Assembly: GCA_038025085.1 (NCBI GenBank)
Contig: CM076140.1
Span: 17,938,001 to 18,002,000 of the forward strand
Length of the DNA stretch: 64,000 nt
Direction of reading: 5' to 3'
Origin: Tetragonia tetragonoides
Taxonomy: Eukaryota > Streptophyta > Magnoliopsida > Caryophyllales > Aizoaceae
Position numbers and translations under genes: made by a program
The notes under the pieces: generated by a model
What the model was told of the DNA's origin: nothing
What the model saw: only the letters and a program-made list of their open reading frames with translations
Database searches by the model: none
Shown here: one piece after another, positions 26,001 through 33,635 of the stretch
Position numbering within the stretch: the first letter of the stretch is position 1
Layout of the letters: every line of letters begins with the position of its first letter

Positions 26001-28221
26001 TGAAGCATTACGCCGGAGGTGATTTTCTCATTCTCTTACTTTATGTGGATGACATGTTGATTGTTGGACAGGATAAGGAGAAGATTGCCAACCTGAAGAG
26101 TGCCTTGAGCAAGTCCTTTGCAATGAAGGACCTTGGCCCTGCAAAGCAAATTTTGGGCATGCGTATCTCTCGTGATAGGAAGAACAAGAAGATATGGCTA
26201 TCACAAGAGAGTTACATCCAGAAGCTGCTAGAGAGGTTCAAGATGGACAAAGCTAAACCCGTGAGCTCGCCACTTGCAGGTCACATGAAGCTAAGCTCCA
26301 GCCAGTGTCCTACAAGTGAGAATGACAAGAAAGAGATGATGACGGTGCCTTATGCATCCGCCGTGGGGAGTTTGATGTATGCCATGGTATGCACTAGGCC
26401 AGACATTGCACATGCCATTGGGGTTGTTAGCAGGTTCATGTCTAATCCTGGTAAGGGGCATTGGGAAGCAGTAAAGTGGATCATGCGGTATCTCAGAGGT
26501 ACTTCTAGAGTGTGTTTATGCTTTGGTCCCGGACAACCTGTGTTAGATGGCTACACAGATGCTGATTTGTCGGGTGATATTGATGCTAGTAAGTCTACCT
26601 CCGGATACTTGATGACAATTGCAGGGGGAGCTGTTTCATGGCAATCAAAATTGCAAAAGTGTGTTGCTCTGTCTACCACAGAATCTGAGTATATGGCAGC
26701 GGTTGAAGCTGGCAAGGAGTTTATTTGGATGAGAGATTTTCTAGAGGAGTTGGGTTTGAAACAAGACAAGTACCCTCTTTATTGTGATAGTCAAAGTGCC
26801 ATCCACCTTGCCAAGAATGCAGCCTACCATTCCCGAACCAAACACATACGGAGGAGGTATCATTGGATTCGAGAAGCGGTAGAAGACAAGTCATTTGAGC
26901 TTGTGAAGATTCACACCGATCTCAACGGATCGGACATGTTGACGAAGGCCTTGCCTAAGGAGAAACTTCTTGTTTGTAGAAAGATTGCGGGCTTGGTCGA
27001 GCCCCCCATGTAGGAGTGAGGGGGAGATTTGTTGGAGTATCCCTCCTACATGGAGGAAGAACCCAATTAATTTGGGATATATTTGCTTACCATATGGGTT
27101 ATCCATATGATGTTTAAGTGAAGGGCAATTTCGTATATTCACTCACAAGTGGCTTCCCTTATAAGCCAAAAGGTTAGAAGGGCTGAGTGCAAGAGAGAGA
27201 AAGCCTAGACACTCAAAAATTCAGGAGAAAAGTCTAGAAGAGAAGAGGAGAGAGAGAAGAGGAGCCACCCACGAATTTTGGTGCTGGCAGCCCAGAAATC
27301 CGCCCCGATCGACGACCAAACGAACTCCGATCGTCGCGAGATTTTAGCACGTTGTTCCTGACATCCCCCTCTTCAAATCCAACGGTCAGAATTTCATTTG
27401 GAGCTCTCTAAGTCAGTTTTCTAAATTCAGCTCTTATTTTGTACGAAATTGTATTTCCACTCTTTTGGGTGATGATTTGGGAGACTTGTTGTGCCAAGGT
27501 TGATCCTTGATGATTGTGAATACCTCTAGTTGATCTAGGGAAGAACTATTGTTGTACCCACTTGTTAATTTGTTGATTAGTGGAGGTTTTGGCACCGTTT
27601 GTTAACGGTCCCGTGGTTTTTTCCCCACATCGGGGTTTCCACGTAAATCCTTGCGTCTCCTTGTTTATTTACTGTTTTTGGGCTGATTTATAGTTCCATT
27701 TGCTGCTGTCATTTTGGTTCAATATTGTTTGGTTGCTTGAATTGGTTATTGCTCATCTTTGCATCACAACCGGGGAAAAAGTCTTTGTTGCTTCCGCTTG
27801 TGTATTTGTGTGCTTTCCCCAACATTTTCCTATATCCCATGAATCACTTAGATGATACTTCTAATTTCATAACTGTAAATATCACATGTAGGGCTGGCCA
27901 CAAGCCAAACAGCCCGCGAACAGTTCGGGATCGGTTCGCATAAAGAATAGAATGGTATTTTTTGCACAATCAAACTTTAAACAGTCACAAAACCCAAATT
28001 CACAGGCATGAAGTAAAGAATTAAGCATTTGAAGCAATACAAATTGATGAATAAAGACAACTTCATCAAAACAAAAAAAAAAGATTAAAAGAGAGAGAAG
28101 ATGAACAGACCTTGTTTTGTTTCCAAGAGAGGAACTGATCTTGTGTCATCGGAGGATGTCGGCTTGTTGCTGGTTGTCTTTCTCTCTCTTCCACCACTTG
28201 CTCAACCTCCTCTGCCCCCAT
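14100..28221 (-). CDS. Small DFRP_C/Tma46-like protein, two exons split by a 13.9-kb intron
   Basis: Exon 1 is 28221-28111 (37 codons, MGAEEVEQVVEERE...MTQDQFLSWKQNK) and exon 2 is 14234-14100 (44 codons and stop, DANASARRAEAD...GRELFVHEPWVFDNNLY). The donor AAG|GTCTG and acceptor CTGCAG|GAT are in phase 0, giving 81 residues. The pattern F-LSWK, a charged K/R/E helix, then MNGRELF matches, as I recall it, the C-terminal domain of DRG-family regulatory proteins (DFRP_C/Tma46), which bind and stabilise DRG translation GTPases in the cytoplasm. Here the CCCH zinc fingers of full DFRP1 are absent. Short plant proteins of this kind exist and are often annotated as CCCH-zinc-finger-related. The key oddity is the huge intron with a copia element in it. 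The match between exon ends, phase and family motif makes the pairing convincing; transcript evidence would settle it. Confidence 0.8.
14960..15120 (-). mobile_element. SINE-like remnant (GCTGCGTA...GGGAGCTTCTTTGG type)
   Basis: On the minus strand the order AAAGCTGCGTATCCG, then a C-rich stretch, TGGGAGCTTCTTTGGAG and CACTGGGGCAATG matches the copy at 20093-20215 on the plus strand (GGCTGCGTACATCCGACC, GTGGGAGCTTCTTTGGAGG, CACTGGAGTAATG). This resembles the conserved 3' part of Au-like plant SINEs from memory. Ends are not defined. Confidence 0.5.
16468..16626 (-). mobile_element. tRNA-derived SINE in the giant intron
   Basis: Read on the minus strand it starts near GTGAGTAGCTCAGCTAGTAAG (A box, about 16598-16617), has B box GGTTTGAGTC at about 16560-16569, and ends GCTATCTAAAAATAG. 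This is a complete tRNA-like head followed by a body. A 5'-truncated relative with the same body lies at 21350-21470. Confidence 0.75.
16994..17430. repeat. Pair of ~70-bp direct repeats, 365 bp apart
   Basis: The block ATCATGTTGCCCAGCTCTCC...GCCGTATTGAATAAATTT occurs at about 17000-17060 and again at about 17366-17428 with few differences. The DNA between has no recognised product. It may be the edge repeats of a small decayed element. Confidence 0.6.
17869..18975 (-). mobile_element. 5'-truncated LINE (C-terminal ORF2 fragment)
   Basis: The minus strand encodes the end of a non-LTR retrotransposon ORF2. A segment around 18910-18690 reads ...RYNVGNGNRVRFWEDVWKG (typical of plant L1 proteins after the RT). 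The 18442-17987 frame carries a zf-RVT-like region: K-VRAFVWTLVLGRVNTYDM, a C-x2-C pair (CVMCRHDGEDSLHLFVLC), then WLERNSRVF. The pieces are in different frames, so it is broken. It ends in an A-rich tail (T run 17869-17876 on the plus strand). The endonuclease and most of the RT are missing, as in 5'-truncated LINE copies. Confidence 0.85.
19801..19949. mobile_element. Foldback MITE, family copy 1
   Basis: About 149 bp that folds into one hairpin. The left arm is ATCCACCCATTGGGTTGGC...CTATTGTGTCTATCTCTC and the right arm read in reverse is ATCCAGTGGGTTGGCCACCC...CTATTGTGCCTAT. The same hairpin occurs at 58405-58556. Non-coding. Confidence 0.75.
20093..20215 (+). mobile_element. SINE-like remnant, plus-strand copy
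   Basis: Carries the same ordered blocks as the minus-strand sequence at 14960-15120: GGCTGCGTACATCCGACC, a C run, TAGGTGGGAGCTTCTTTGG and GCACTGGAGTAATG. Boundaries and tail are unclear. Confidence 0.5.
21350..21470 (-). mobile_element. 5'-truncated SINE copy
   Basis: On the minus strand it holds B box GGTTCGAGTC, then the body TGGTCGTTAACTTTAGGGC and ends CATGTTATCTAAAAAAAACT, matching the body of the SINE at 16468-16626. The A box end is missing. Confidence 0.65.
22161..22165. repeat. 5-bp target-site duplication TTTTC (left) of the copia element
   Basis: TTTTC directly precedes the 5' LTR and is repeated at 27825-27829 directly after the 3' LTR. Five base pairs is the usual Ty1/copia target size. 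Confidence 0.95.
22166..22960 (+). repeat. 5' LTR of the copia element
   Basis: 795 bp, TG...CA ends with the short inverted repeat TGTTGG/CCAACA. A TATA-like TTATAAG near 22295 could position the transcript start. It would serve as promoter; the identical 3' LTR provides the end of the transcript. Confidence 0.97.
22964..22975 (+). other. Primer-binding site (tRNA-Met)
   Basis: TGGTATCAGAGC, three bases after the 5' LTR, is the standard initiator-methionine tRNA primer complement used by plant copia elements for minus-strand DNA synthesis. Confidence 0.95.
23015..27013 (+). CDS. copia gag-pol polyprotein (1332 aa, uninterrupted)
   Basis: The ATG at 23015 (MDEKSGVHG) is the first in the frame. 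Upstream codons in frame are GTG/TTG and not needed. Domains in order are: capsid-like gag (about 15-220); zinc knuckle C-x2-C-x4-H-x4-C at 233-246; aspartic protease with DTGAS at 304-308; pre-integrase H-H-C-C from His432; integrase core with Asp494, Asp556 and Glu591; a polar acidic linker (about 725-800); reverse transcriptase with YVDD at 1010-1013; and RNase H with acidic residues near 1182 and 1258 (YCDSQSA). All catalytic residues I can check are present. The frame has no stop or frameshift, unlike the LINE copies nearby. Together these functions package, reverse-transcribe and integrate the element. No separate gag frame is visible, as in other single-frame plant copia elements. Confidence 0.97.
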   Translation: MDEKSGVHGMISLNSGNYSVWKTKMEDILYVKDLYEPILNATIPTGVVESEWKILNRKAVGTIRQFVDMSVLQHIANDTNAYTLWKKLETMYERKNALSKASLIRKLVKLEYKDGDSIVVHLNEFQSLINKLSAMKMNLDDELQALLLLCSLPESWDTLFVSLSNSAPEGTLTMEIVKASLLNEETRRKEMSSSTQPEANVTQESSRGRSKTRYPQHRDKSRGRSKSKGKIICHYCDKPGHIQKHCRKMKRDKSRERKEKGETFGQQQEEKDNNTTAIATSDELFFIGDHCLNLDSDDCTWVIDTGASFHLTSHQDYFSSYTSGDFGYVKMGNDGSSKIVGMGTVCLETSTGCSLVLRDVRHVPDIRLNLISPGLLDDVGYSSNFGGGKCKLIKGSLIVARGSKQRSLYVMQAKLCKGEVHAVDDSSSELWHKRLGHMSERGMQMLAKKQLLPDGQGMSLKPCVDCLAGKQHRAAFHTRPPSRRKHALDLVHTDVCSMDTKSHSGALYFVTFIDDYSRKLWAFVLKTKDQVLQFFKQFQARVERETGRKLKCVRADNGGEYRGPFEEYCKVQGIRLEKTVPKTPQLNGLAERMNRTIEERIRCMLSHAKLPRIFWAEAMFTAVYLINRSPSVPLNGDVPQRVWTGKEVSFSHLRVFGCLAYVHIPRDERSKLDSKTKPCIFLGYSEDEFGYRLWNPVSRKVIRSRDVVFFEDKTFADCEKKKQPEPSPSDSANSDPIFSEVTPRVQGGEQQEDGNDDHNSDDGDDVQLPPDHTHEEEPHVQPEPQLRRSTRERQPTSKYPADEYVLMTDGGEPESYEEAMSHEHCKEWYNAMQNEMKSLHENHTYDLVELSKGKRALKNKWVYRLKTGEDGSPPRYKARLVVKGSGQKKGIDFEEIFSPVVKMSSVRVVLGLAASMDLELEQLDVKTAFLHGDLEEEIYMEQPEGFQEKGSEKLVCRLKKSLYGLKQAPRQWYKKFESFMKDHSFHKTHADSCVFVKHYAGGDFLILLLYVDDMLIVGQDKEKIANLKSALSKSFAMKDLGPAKQILGMRISRDRKNKKIWLSQESYIQKLLERFKMDKAKPVSSPLAGHMKLSSSQCPTSENDKKEMMTVPYASAVGSLMYAMVCTRPDIAHAIGVVSRFMSNPGKGHWEAVKWIMRYLRGTSRVCLCFGPGQPVLDGYTDADLSGDIDASKSTSGYLMTIAGGAVSWQSKLQKCVALSTTESEYMAAVEAGKEFIWMRDFLEELGLKQDKYPLYCDSQSAIHLAKNAAYHSRTKHIRRRYHWIREAVEDKSFELVKIHTDLNGSDMLTKALPKEKLLVCRKIAGLVEPPM
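27014..27029 (+). other. Polypurine tract
   Basis: The purine-rich GAGTGAGGGGGAGATT lies immediately before the 3' LTR and overlaps the end of the coding region by no bases. It is the expected plus-strand primer. Confidence 0.9.
27030..27824 (+). repeat. 3' LTR of the copia element
   Basis: 795 bp, apparently identical to the 5' LTR and followed by TTTTC (27825-27829), the second copy of the target duplication. Confidence 0.97.
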
Positions 28222-28390
28222 GATTGGCCCCCTCTCTCTCTCTCTCTCTCTGCTCAACCGCTCAACCAAGACTGGACCGGCTTCTTGCCTCACCAAAGCC
28301 AATTAAGGATATCGTCTTTCTTCTTCTTCTTTTTCATTTCGGGGGCTGCATCATTATGTCATGTGTATTTTATTTTATTTTTCTTTCTAA
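28222..28390 (-). promoter_or_regulatory. Leader/proximal promoter of the DFRP_C-like gene
   Basis: Only about 170 bp separate the start codon (28221) from the tail of the LINE at 28391. The segment includes a (GA)n run in the sense direction at about 28230-28250, a common plant leader feature. No clear TATA box is seen here. Older promoter sequence has therefore been displaced at least 7 kb upstream by the LINE insertions (inference). Confidence 0.4.
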
Positions 28391-29353
28391 TTTTTTTTTT
28401 TTTTTTGAAAAGGCACCGGGTAACCAAAAGGTTTGCCTATGGTGACCGTTACCAACAGATTGGTAAATGACTGGTTAAATGGGGTTGACCAAAGACACGT
28501 TGAGTTGCAGGAGTGTCCTGTATGTGCAAGATAGTCTGGTAATCTATTTGCTTCTCTGAAGTCATGAAGAACTTCCACTTTGTAAAAAAAGTGTAGATCT
28601 TTTTTGGTGTCGATGATGATATTCTCGATAAGAAATGTGTCATTCGGCAAGGATAGCCTTGATCACAACTAAATTGTCACCTTCAATGGTGATGTGCTTT
28701 ATACCCCTTGCTCTGGCAGCCTTCACTCCTTCTTGCAATCCGATAGCTTCCGCCATTAAAATGGATCCCGTACAGCATGATCTAGCTCCCATTAACAGCG
28801 CTTCTCCTTTGTCATCACAGAGAACAAATCATGTAGTTGCATCAAGATTATTTATATGGATCCAAAAAAATTCAGTTTAACATAATCTGGCCGTGGAGGA
28901 TTCCAGAAAACATTTTGTCTTGTAGCTTTTTTACTAGATTTTCGGTGAAAGTCTCCGCTAATGTCAAAATCAAAGCTTTTGTGTGACAATAGCTTCCACT
29001 CATTGAAACTAAATTTTACTGATAAAGCTATTTGGGTAGGACTAGTAGATAAGTTCTCAAATTGTATCTTATTACGGGCGAACCAAAATAGCCACCAAGT
29101 TATAATAAGGAGTACTATCTCCCAATCTGTTAATTTTTCCCTATAAAAGTTAAGACTTTGGATGAAAGAAAAATTTGGATTAACATTTACACATAAGTTA
29201 ACGCCACATAAGATCTCTACTTCTTTTAAGGTTTGAATGAACATAGGACAATGAAAAAAAACATGGAATATATCTTCGTAATGAAAATTACAGAATACAC
29301 ATTCTTGAGGAATAAAAATCTTGCTTTGTTGTAGTCTTTGTTTTGTTGGAAGG

Positions 29354-30071
29354 TAGGTGTGAGCATGTTGATCCTGATCCGACGATCCGAACCGGATCCG
29401 GTCCGTTTTTTATCCGGAAAAGCGGATATCCGCTCCGTATAAAGCGGAGCGGATACCCGCTCCGCTTTTGTGGGACCGAAATAGGAGCAGATACGGATCG
29501 ACCTTTAAGAAATCCGGATATCCGTATCCGCTCCGCTTTTTTAAAAAATTAAAAAATTCAATTTTTACAACCGTATAATCAATTATGCGTGTGCGGACTA
29601 GAAGTCTAGAACCTTAAAAAATTAAAAACTTCCTGTTTTACAGCTAGATTAAAACGTTGTTGTAGTTAACATGAAAAACGTGGACTTTAATAGTACACTT
29701 GGATAATCGGTAATTTTTTTTTGGATAATCGGTAATGATTGTATTAAACTATGTCATATTGTTAACTTTGTATTAGGTTTATTAAATTTAAAGATTTGAA
29801 ATTGGTACTTTTATGATTTTGGAGACTATTTGGGCCCGATTCGATACCAGGAACTCAGTTCAAAAAGTAAATGAAAACAGCAGAAAAGACAAAAAACTCA
29901 AAACTGATACGAATATCCGCTGATCCGCTCCGTTTAAACTGGATATCCGGAAAAGCGGGTATCCGCTTTAAAGCGGAGCGGATACGGATCGAGATTTTGC
30001 TGATCCGGAAAAGCAGATATCCGCTCCGCTTTTCAAAACCGGAGCGGATAATCCGCTTATGCTCACCTCTA
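29354..30071. mobile_element. hAT-type MITE inserted in the LINE
   Basis: A 718-bp element flanked by an 8-bp duplication TTGGAAGG at 29346-29353 and 30072-30079. Ends: TAGGTGTGAGCAT on the left and, read in reverse, TAGAGGTGAGCAT on the right (11 of 13 match). Both flanks inward are filled with GGATATCCGCTCCG-type repeats in both orientations around a non-repeated AT-rich centre (about 29560-29880). Removing the element plus one TSD copy rejoins the LINE zf-RVT frame, so it inserted after the LINE. Open frames at 29343-29552 and 29855-30113 are repeat read-through. Confidence 0.9.
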
Positions 30072-30843
30072 TTGGAAGGCCATCTAGACAGAGTTTCCAC
30101 AAAAAGATTTTGATTTTTGGAGGGATGTTAATGTTCCATATCCCGCTAAAATCACATGAGATTTTATAACATTGTTGCAGATTTTGGGCTATCCAAGTAG
30201 CCGATTTGCATGAAAATTTTCCATCACTAGAGAAACCTCACTAAAATTTATCAGGGACTGTGTTATAAGGAATTGGGATACTCATGATAGCTTTAATAGT
30301 ATCCATAGGGACAACTATAGCTAATAAGTTGACATCCCTGCCACCTTGATCAGAGAAAAAACATTTGACAGGGATTGACAGATCAGAGAGCGGGTCATCC
30401 AAGAGGTCATCATAAAACATATCTTTAAGTGGTACTTCAGATACCCAAATGTCAGTTCAGAAAAGTATGCCTTCACCGTCACCTACTTGCCAACGTAGAC
30501 CTTTTTTGAATAAATCCCGTACTTCTAATAGGTGAGACCATTGCCACTAGTTTTTTTGTCCCTTTTTTAAATCGAGAATATGGGAGCCTTTTAGATATTT
30601 ATTATTGACCATTCTGATCCATTTGCTACTACGATCTTTTATAATTTTCCAAATCAATTTCATTTGCATGGCTTGATTCACTAGCTCTGCTTTTCTGAGT
30701 TCTAAACCTCCTAAATTTTTTGAACGACAGACTTTATCTCAACCTATCAAGTCGGTAGATTTACTATCGATACTTTTGTTCCATAGAAAATTCCTGTTAA
30801 TTCTATCAAGTTTCTGTAAAGTAGACGTAGGAAGAAAAAAACT

Positions 30844-33277
30844 TTACATTGTATAAACTGGGATTGCTGATAAATTATCTTGAATAAGAGTAGCTTGTTC
30901 TGCTTGGGACAGAGAATTAGCTTTCCATATTGCTAAATTATTTTGCGTGCAATCCATTATTGAGCTAAAAGTTTGTCCATTAACCCGCTCATGAATAAGA
31001 GGGCATCTTAAATATTTGTCAAGACAAGTGGGGTGGCTCATAAGCATAATGTCTTTAAACGAATCAATCATATTACATGAAATATTGTTTGTGCATTGGA
31101 AGACTGACTTGTCAAAGTTAAACTTCTGACCTGACATCATACAGTACCTAACTAAAATATTTTTAATTGTATGACAATTTTGATTCGAGGCTTCAGCAAA
31201 AATCATTTTGTTATCTGCAAAGGTAAAAAAAATGTAGCTTTTTGGCTCCCTAGCATATTTCGATCCCAATACTTTTAGAAGAGGAATCACTTTCCCACTA
31301 AAGTCTACGAGCAAGTACTTCCGCACAAAGGATAAAAATGTAGGGGGACAAGGGATCACCTTGTCAGATTCCTCAAGAGGGAATAAAAGTAGCCCCTGGT
31401 GCATTATTGACAAGGACAGAAAAAGAGACTGAAGTAATGCATTCCTTCATCCACCCAATCCATTTGGAGTTGAAGCCAAATTGACGGAAAACTCAAGATA
31501 TAAAATTCCAATCTAATCTATCATAGGCTTTTCCCATATCTAATTTAATACCGGGCCATCCACTCTTTCCTTTTTAGCTCAGAAAGAATGAAACACCTTG
31601 TGGGCTAACAAGATATTATCCTGGATACATATGTCGGCCATCAAAGCGCCTTGTAACGGATGGATCAATTTCCCCAAGATAGTCTTTAATCTTTCTGTAA
31701 GGATTTTTGAGATTATTTTATAAATTGTTGTACAAAGATTGATAGGTCAGAAATGATTTGTTGCCATCAGATTTGCTATTTAGAAATTAGAGCTATGAAG
31801 GTTTGATTGATTTCCTTTAGAATATTTCCGGAAAAGAAGAAAGCTTTGACTGCTCTTATCACAGACGACCCTATTATGTGCCAATAAGTTTGAAAAAAAG
31901 CAGCCGAAAAGCCATCAGGGCTCGGTGATTTATTAGGGGTCATAACAAAAACAGCTTCCTTTATTTCATCTTCAGTGACATCCCTCGTAAGCATATCATT
32001 ATCTTCACTCGTAACTTCAGTAGTGATATCTTGAAGGTCGTTGTCTAAAGGATCTATACAATTATTGTCCTTTACACATCTTGACTTAAATTCCTTACTG
32101 AGTTCTTCACGAATGCTATTAGGTTCTATAAAATGAATATCATTTTTACTATTTTGAAAGTCAACTATTTTCTTTTTATTCTTGCGAATAGTAGCTTTGG
32201 TTTGAAAAACAGTCGTGTTTCTATCACCTAATAGTAAAAAAGTTTGTCGAAACCTTTGACACCAGTAAGTTCTATTGAAATTTATAAGACTTGCTTTCTT
32301 TTTTAACATATTTTCTTGTGCAGTAATTAACTGTTGATGTGGAACAACACAAAGTTTACTTTGAATAGCAATAATGTTTCCCTCCACTTCTTTAAGTTGA
32401 CGAGTGACATTTTTGAACTTGAGTTTTGCCCAATTCTTTCCTTTTTGCGTAAATTGAAATAATTGTGATCCATTAAACTGGGAAGACCACACTTTTCTAA
32501 CCAAAGATTCATAATCGCTATGTTTAATCCAAGCTCAAAACGAAAGGGAGGGGGAGTGAAAGAGACTTGAGAATTAAACTGCAGAATAATGGGGCAGTGG
32601 TCAAAGGAGGTAAAGTCATGATTAGATACATACATTAAAGGAAAAGAAACTAAAGATACGGAAGGAACTAGAACTCTATCTAGCCTTTCCAATACATTGT
32701 TTGTGCCAAACTTCTTTTTTCTCCACGTAAAAGAGCCACCCGCAAATGGATTATCCAAAACATTAGCATTAAACTTGAAGGACAAAAGCCTACCAAATTT
32801 GGCTTGAGAGGGAACAGTGCCCCCAAGTTTATCATTAGTAGACCCAATATCATTGAAATCTCCCATAAGAACATAAGGCCCAGTTAAAGCATTGCAATAA
32901 ACTAGAAAATTTGACCAAAATTGGCGCTTATGAGATACTTGAGGAGGTGCATAGCAAAAAATTACAGTAAGAAGAGAATTAGATGCAGAATCATTAATTA
33001 ATATTGAGATAAAGCGAACTTCTTTATATAACACAGTGACATTGATCATAGTAGGCTTCCACATAACCCAGATTCCACCAGCATAACCAATACATGGAAT
33101 AAAATCATAACAGCTAAAGCCAAACTGATGCAAAATCGATACAGAAGGGGGGTATTGTACTTTGGTTTCAGCCAAGGCCATGAGATGAATGTTATGCACT
33201 TTACAAAATAACTTGACTTCTTCACCAATATTTTTCCTTCCCACTCCCCTCACATTCCAAAAGGCAATTTGATCCAT
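30844..33277 (-). pseudogene. LINE ORF2 pseudogene: endonuclease and reverse transcriptase
   Basis: The endonuclease frame (33277 down to about 32530) has WNVRG at the start, AETK, LMGDFND and FDHCPI, that is, the expected catalytic Asn, Glu, Asp and His stretches. A one-base shift near 32530 moves coding to the frame ending at 31776, which carries the RT entry motif NKSPSPDGF. Stops follow, then 31413-30844 holds the palm/thumb with the altered FADN motif and SGQKFNFDKS. The intact-looking endonuclease contrasts with the ruined RT. Confidence 0.85.
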
Positions 33278-33635
33278 AAAATAACTAATTTAAAAGGCAT
33301 CAGAAGGCTGAGAAAACAGACTAAGACTTGTTCTTAGTTCTCTTCAGAGAGCTAGAAGTTGAATCAATGCTAGAATTGCAATCAATCCTCCTCTTGGGAG
33401 CCAGCCAGTGAAGTTTCATCAGCAACTACTTCCAAGAAAGAAATCTGCTTAAAGAGGGAATTGTTTGATTGCCAGGATTGATAAGAACCTTCAGGAGTGA
33501 TATCATCATACTCATCTTCCAGCAAGCCACCCTTAGACTCATCTCTATGCATGAGCAACATTGGGTTAGTTTTAGTCTCTACAATGGAGAGATCTAAACC
33601 ATCACCAAGCTGCTCAAGCTGTGTTAGATTTTTAA

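Larger units (their letters stand above)
22166..27824 (+). mobile_element. Complete Ty1/copia LTR retrotransposon (Tork/Tnt1-like)
   Basis: A 5,659-bp element with two 795-bp LTRs (22166-22960 and 27030-27824) that start TGTTGG and end CCAACA, a methionine-tRNA primer site, one uninterrupted gag-pol frame, a polypurine tract and a TTTTC duplication on both sides. Comparing the LTRs line by line I found no difference, so insertion was recent. The domain order (integrase before reverse transcriptase) defines Ty1/copia, and the overall protein resembles the tobacco Tnt1 group (Tork lineage). It sits antisense in the intron of the minus-strand DFRP_C-like gene. With intact LTRs, priming sites and frame it is a candidate autonomous, possibly active element. 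Confidence 0.97.
14235..28110 (-). other. 13,876-bp intron of the DFRP_C-like gene
   Basis: GT at 28110-28109 and AG at 14236-14235 on the minus strand. The intron contains SINE-like sequences (about 14960-15120, 16468-16626, 20093-20215, 21350-21470), a 5'-truncated LINE (17869-18975), a foldback MITE (19801-19949) and a full copia element (22166-27824). The rest is AT-rich sequence without recognisable coding potential. Short frames such as 20688-20921 (-) and 17002-17268 (+) are not supported as genes. Confidence 0.75.
28391..33635 (-). mobile_element. Near full-length but dead L1-type LINE, minus strand
   Basis: It reads leftward from an ORF1-like tail (33635-33382), through an apurinic-type endonuclease starting MDQIAFWNVRGVGRK at 33277, reverse transcriptase pieces (32504-31776 and 31413-30844), a zf-RVT segment (about 30160-29250, split by the hAT element) and an RNase H-like segment (about 28870-28600). 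It ends in an A tail (T run 28391-28408). Frameshifts and stops separate the pieces. The RT core reads TFADN where the catalytic FADD/YADD pair is expected, so it is inactive. Its 5' limit against the plus-strand LINE at about 33635 is approximate. Confidence 0.88.

Noticed and set aside
28066..28302. Longer N terminus for the DFRP_C-like protein (ALVRQEAG...)
   Set aside because: The upstream codons lack an ATG and cover the (GA)n leader; the ATG at 28221 is the first real start.
29343..30113. Open frames on both strands rich in R, I and S
   Set aside because: Read-through of the GGATATCC repeats of the hAT element.
31776..33277. Possible functional endonuclease gene
   Set aside because: It is the 5' part of a decayed LINE; frameshifts follow and the RT core is mutated.
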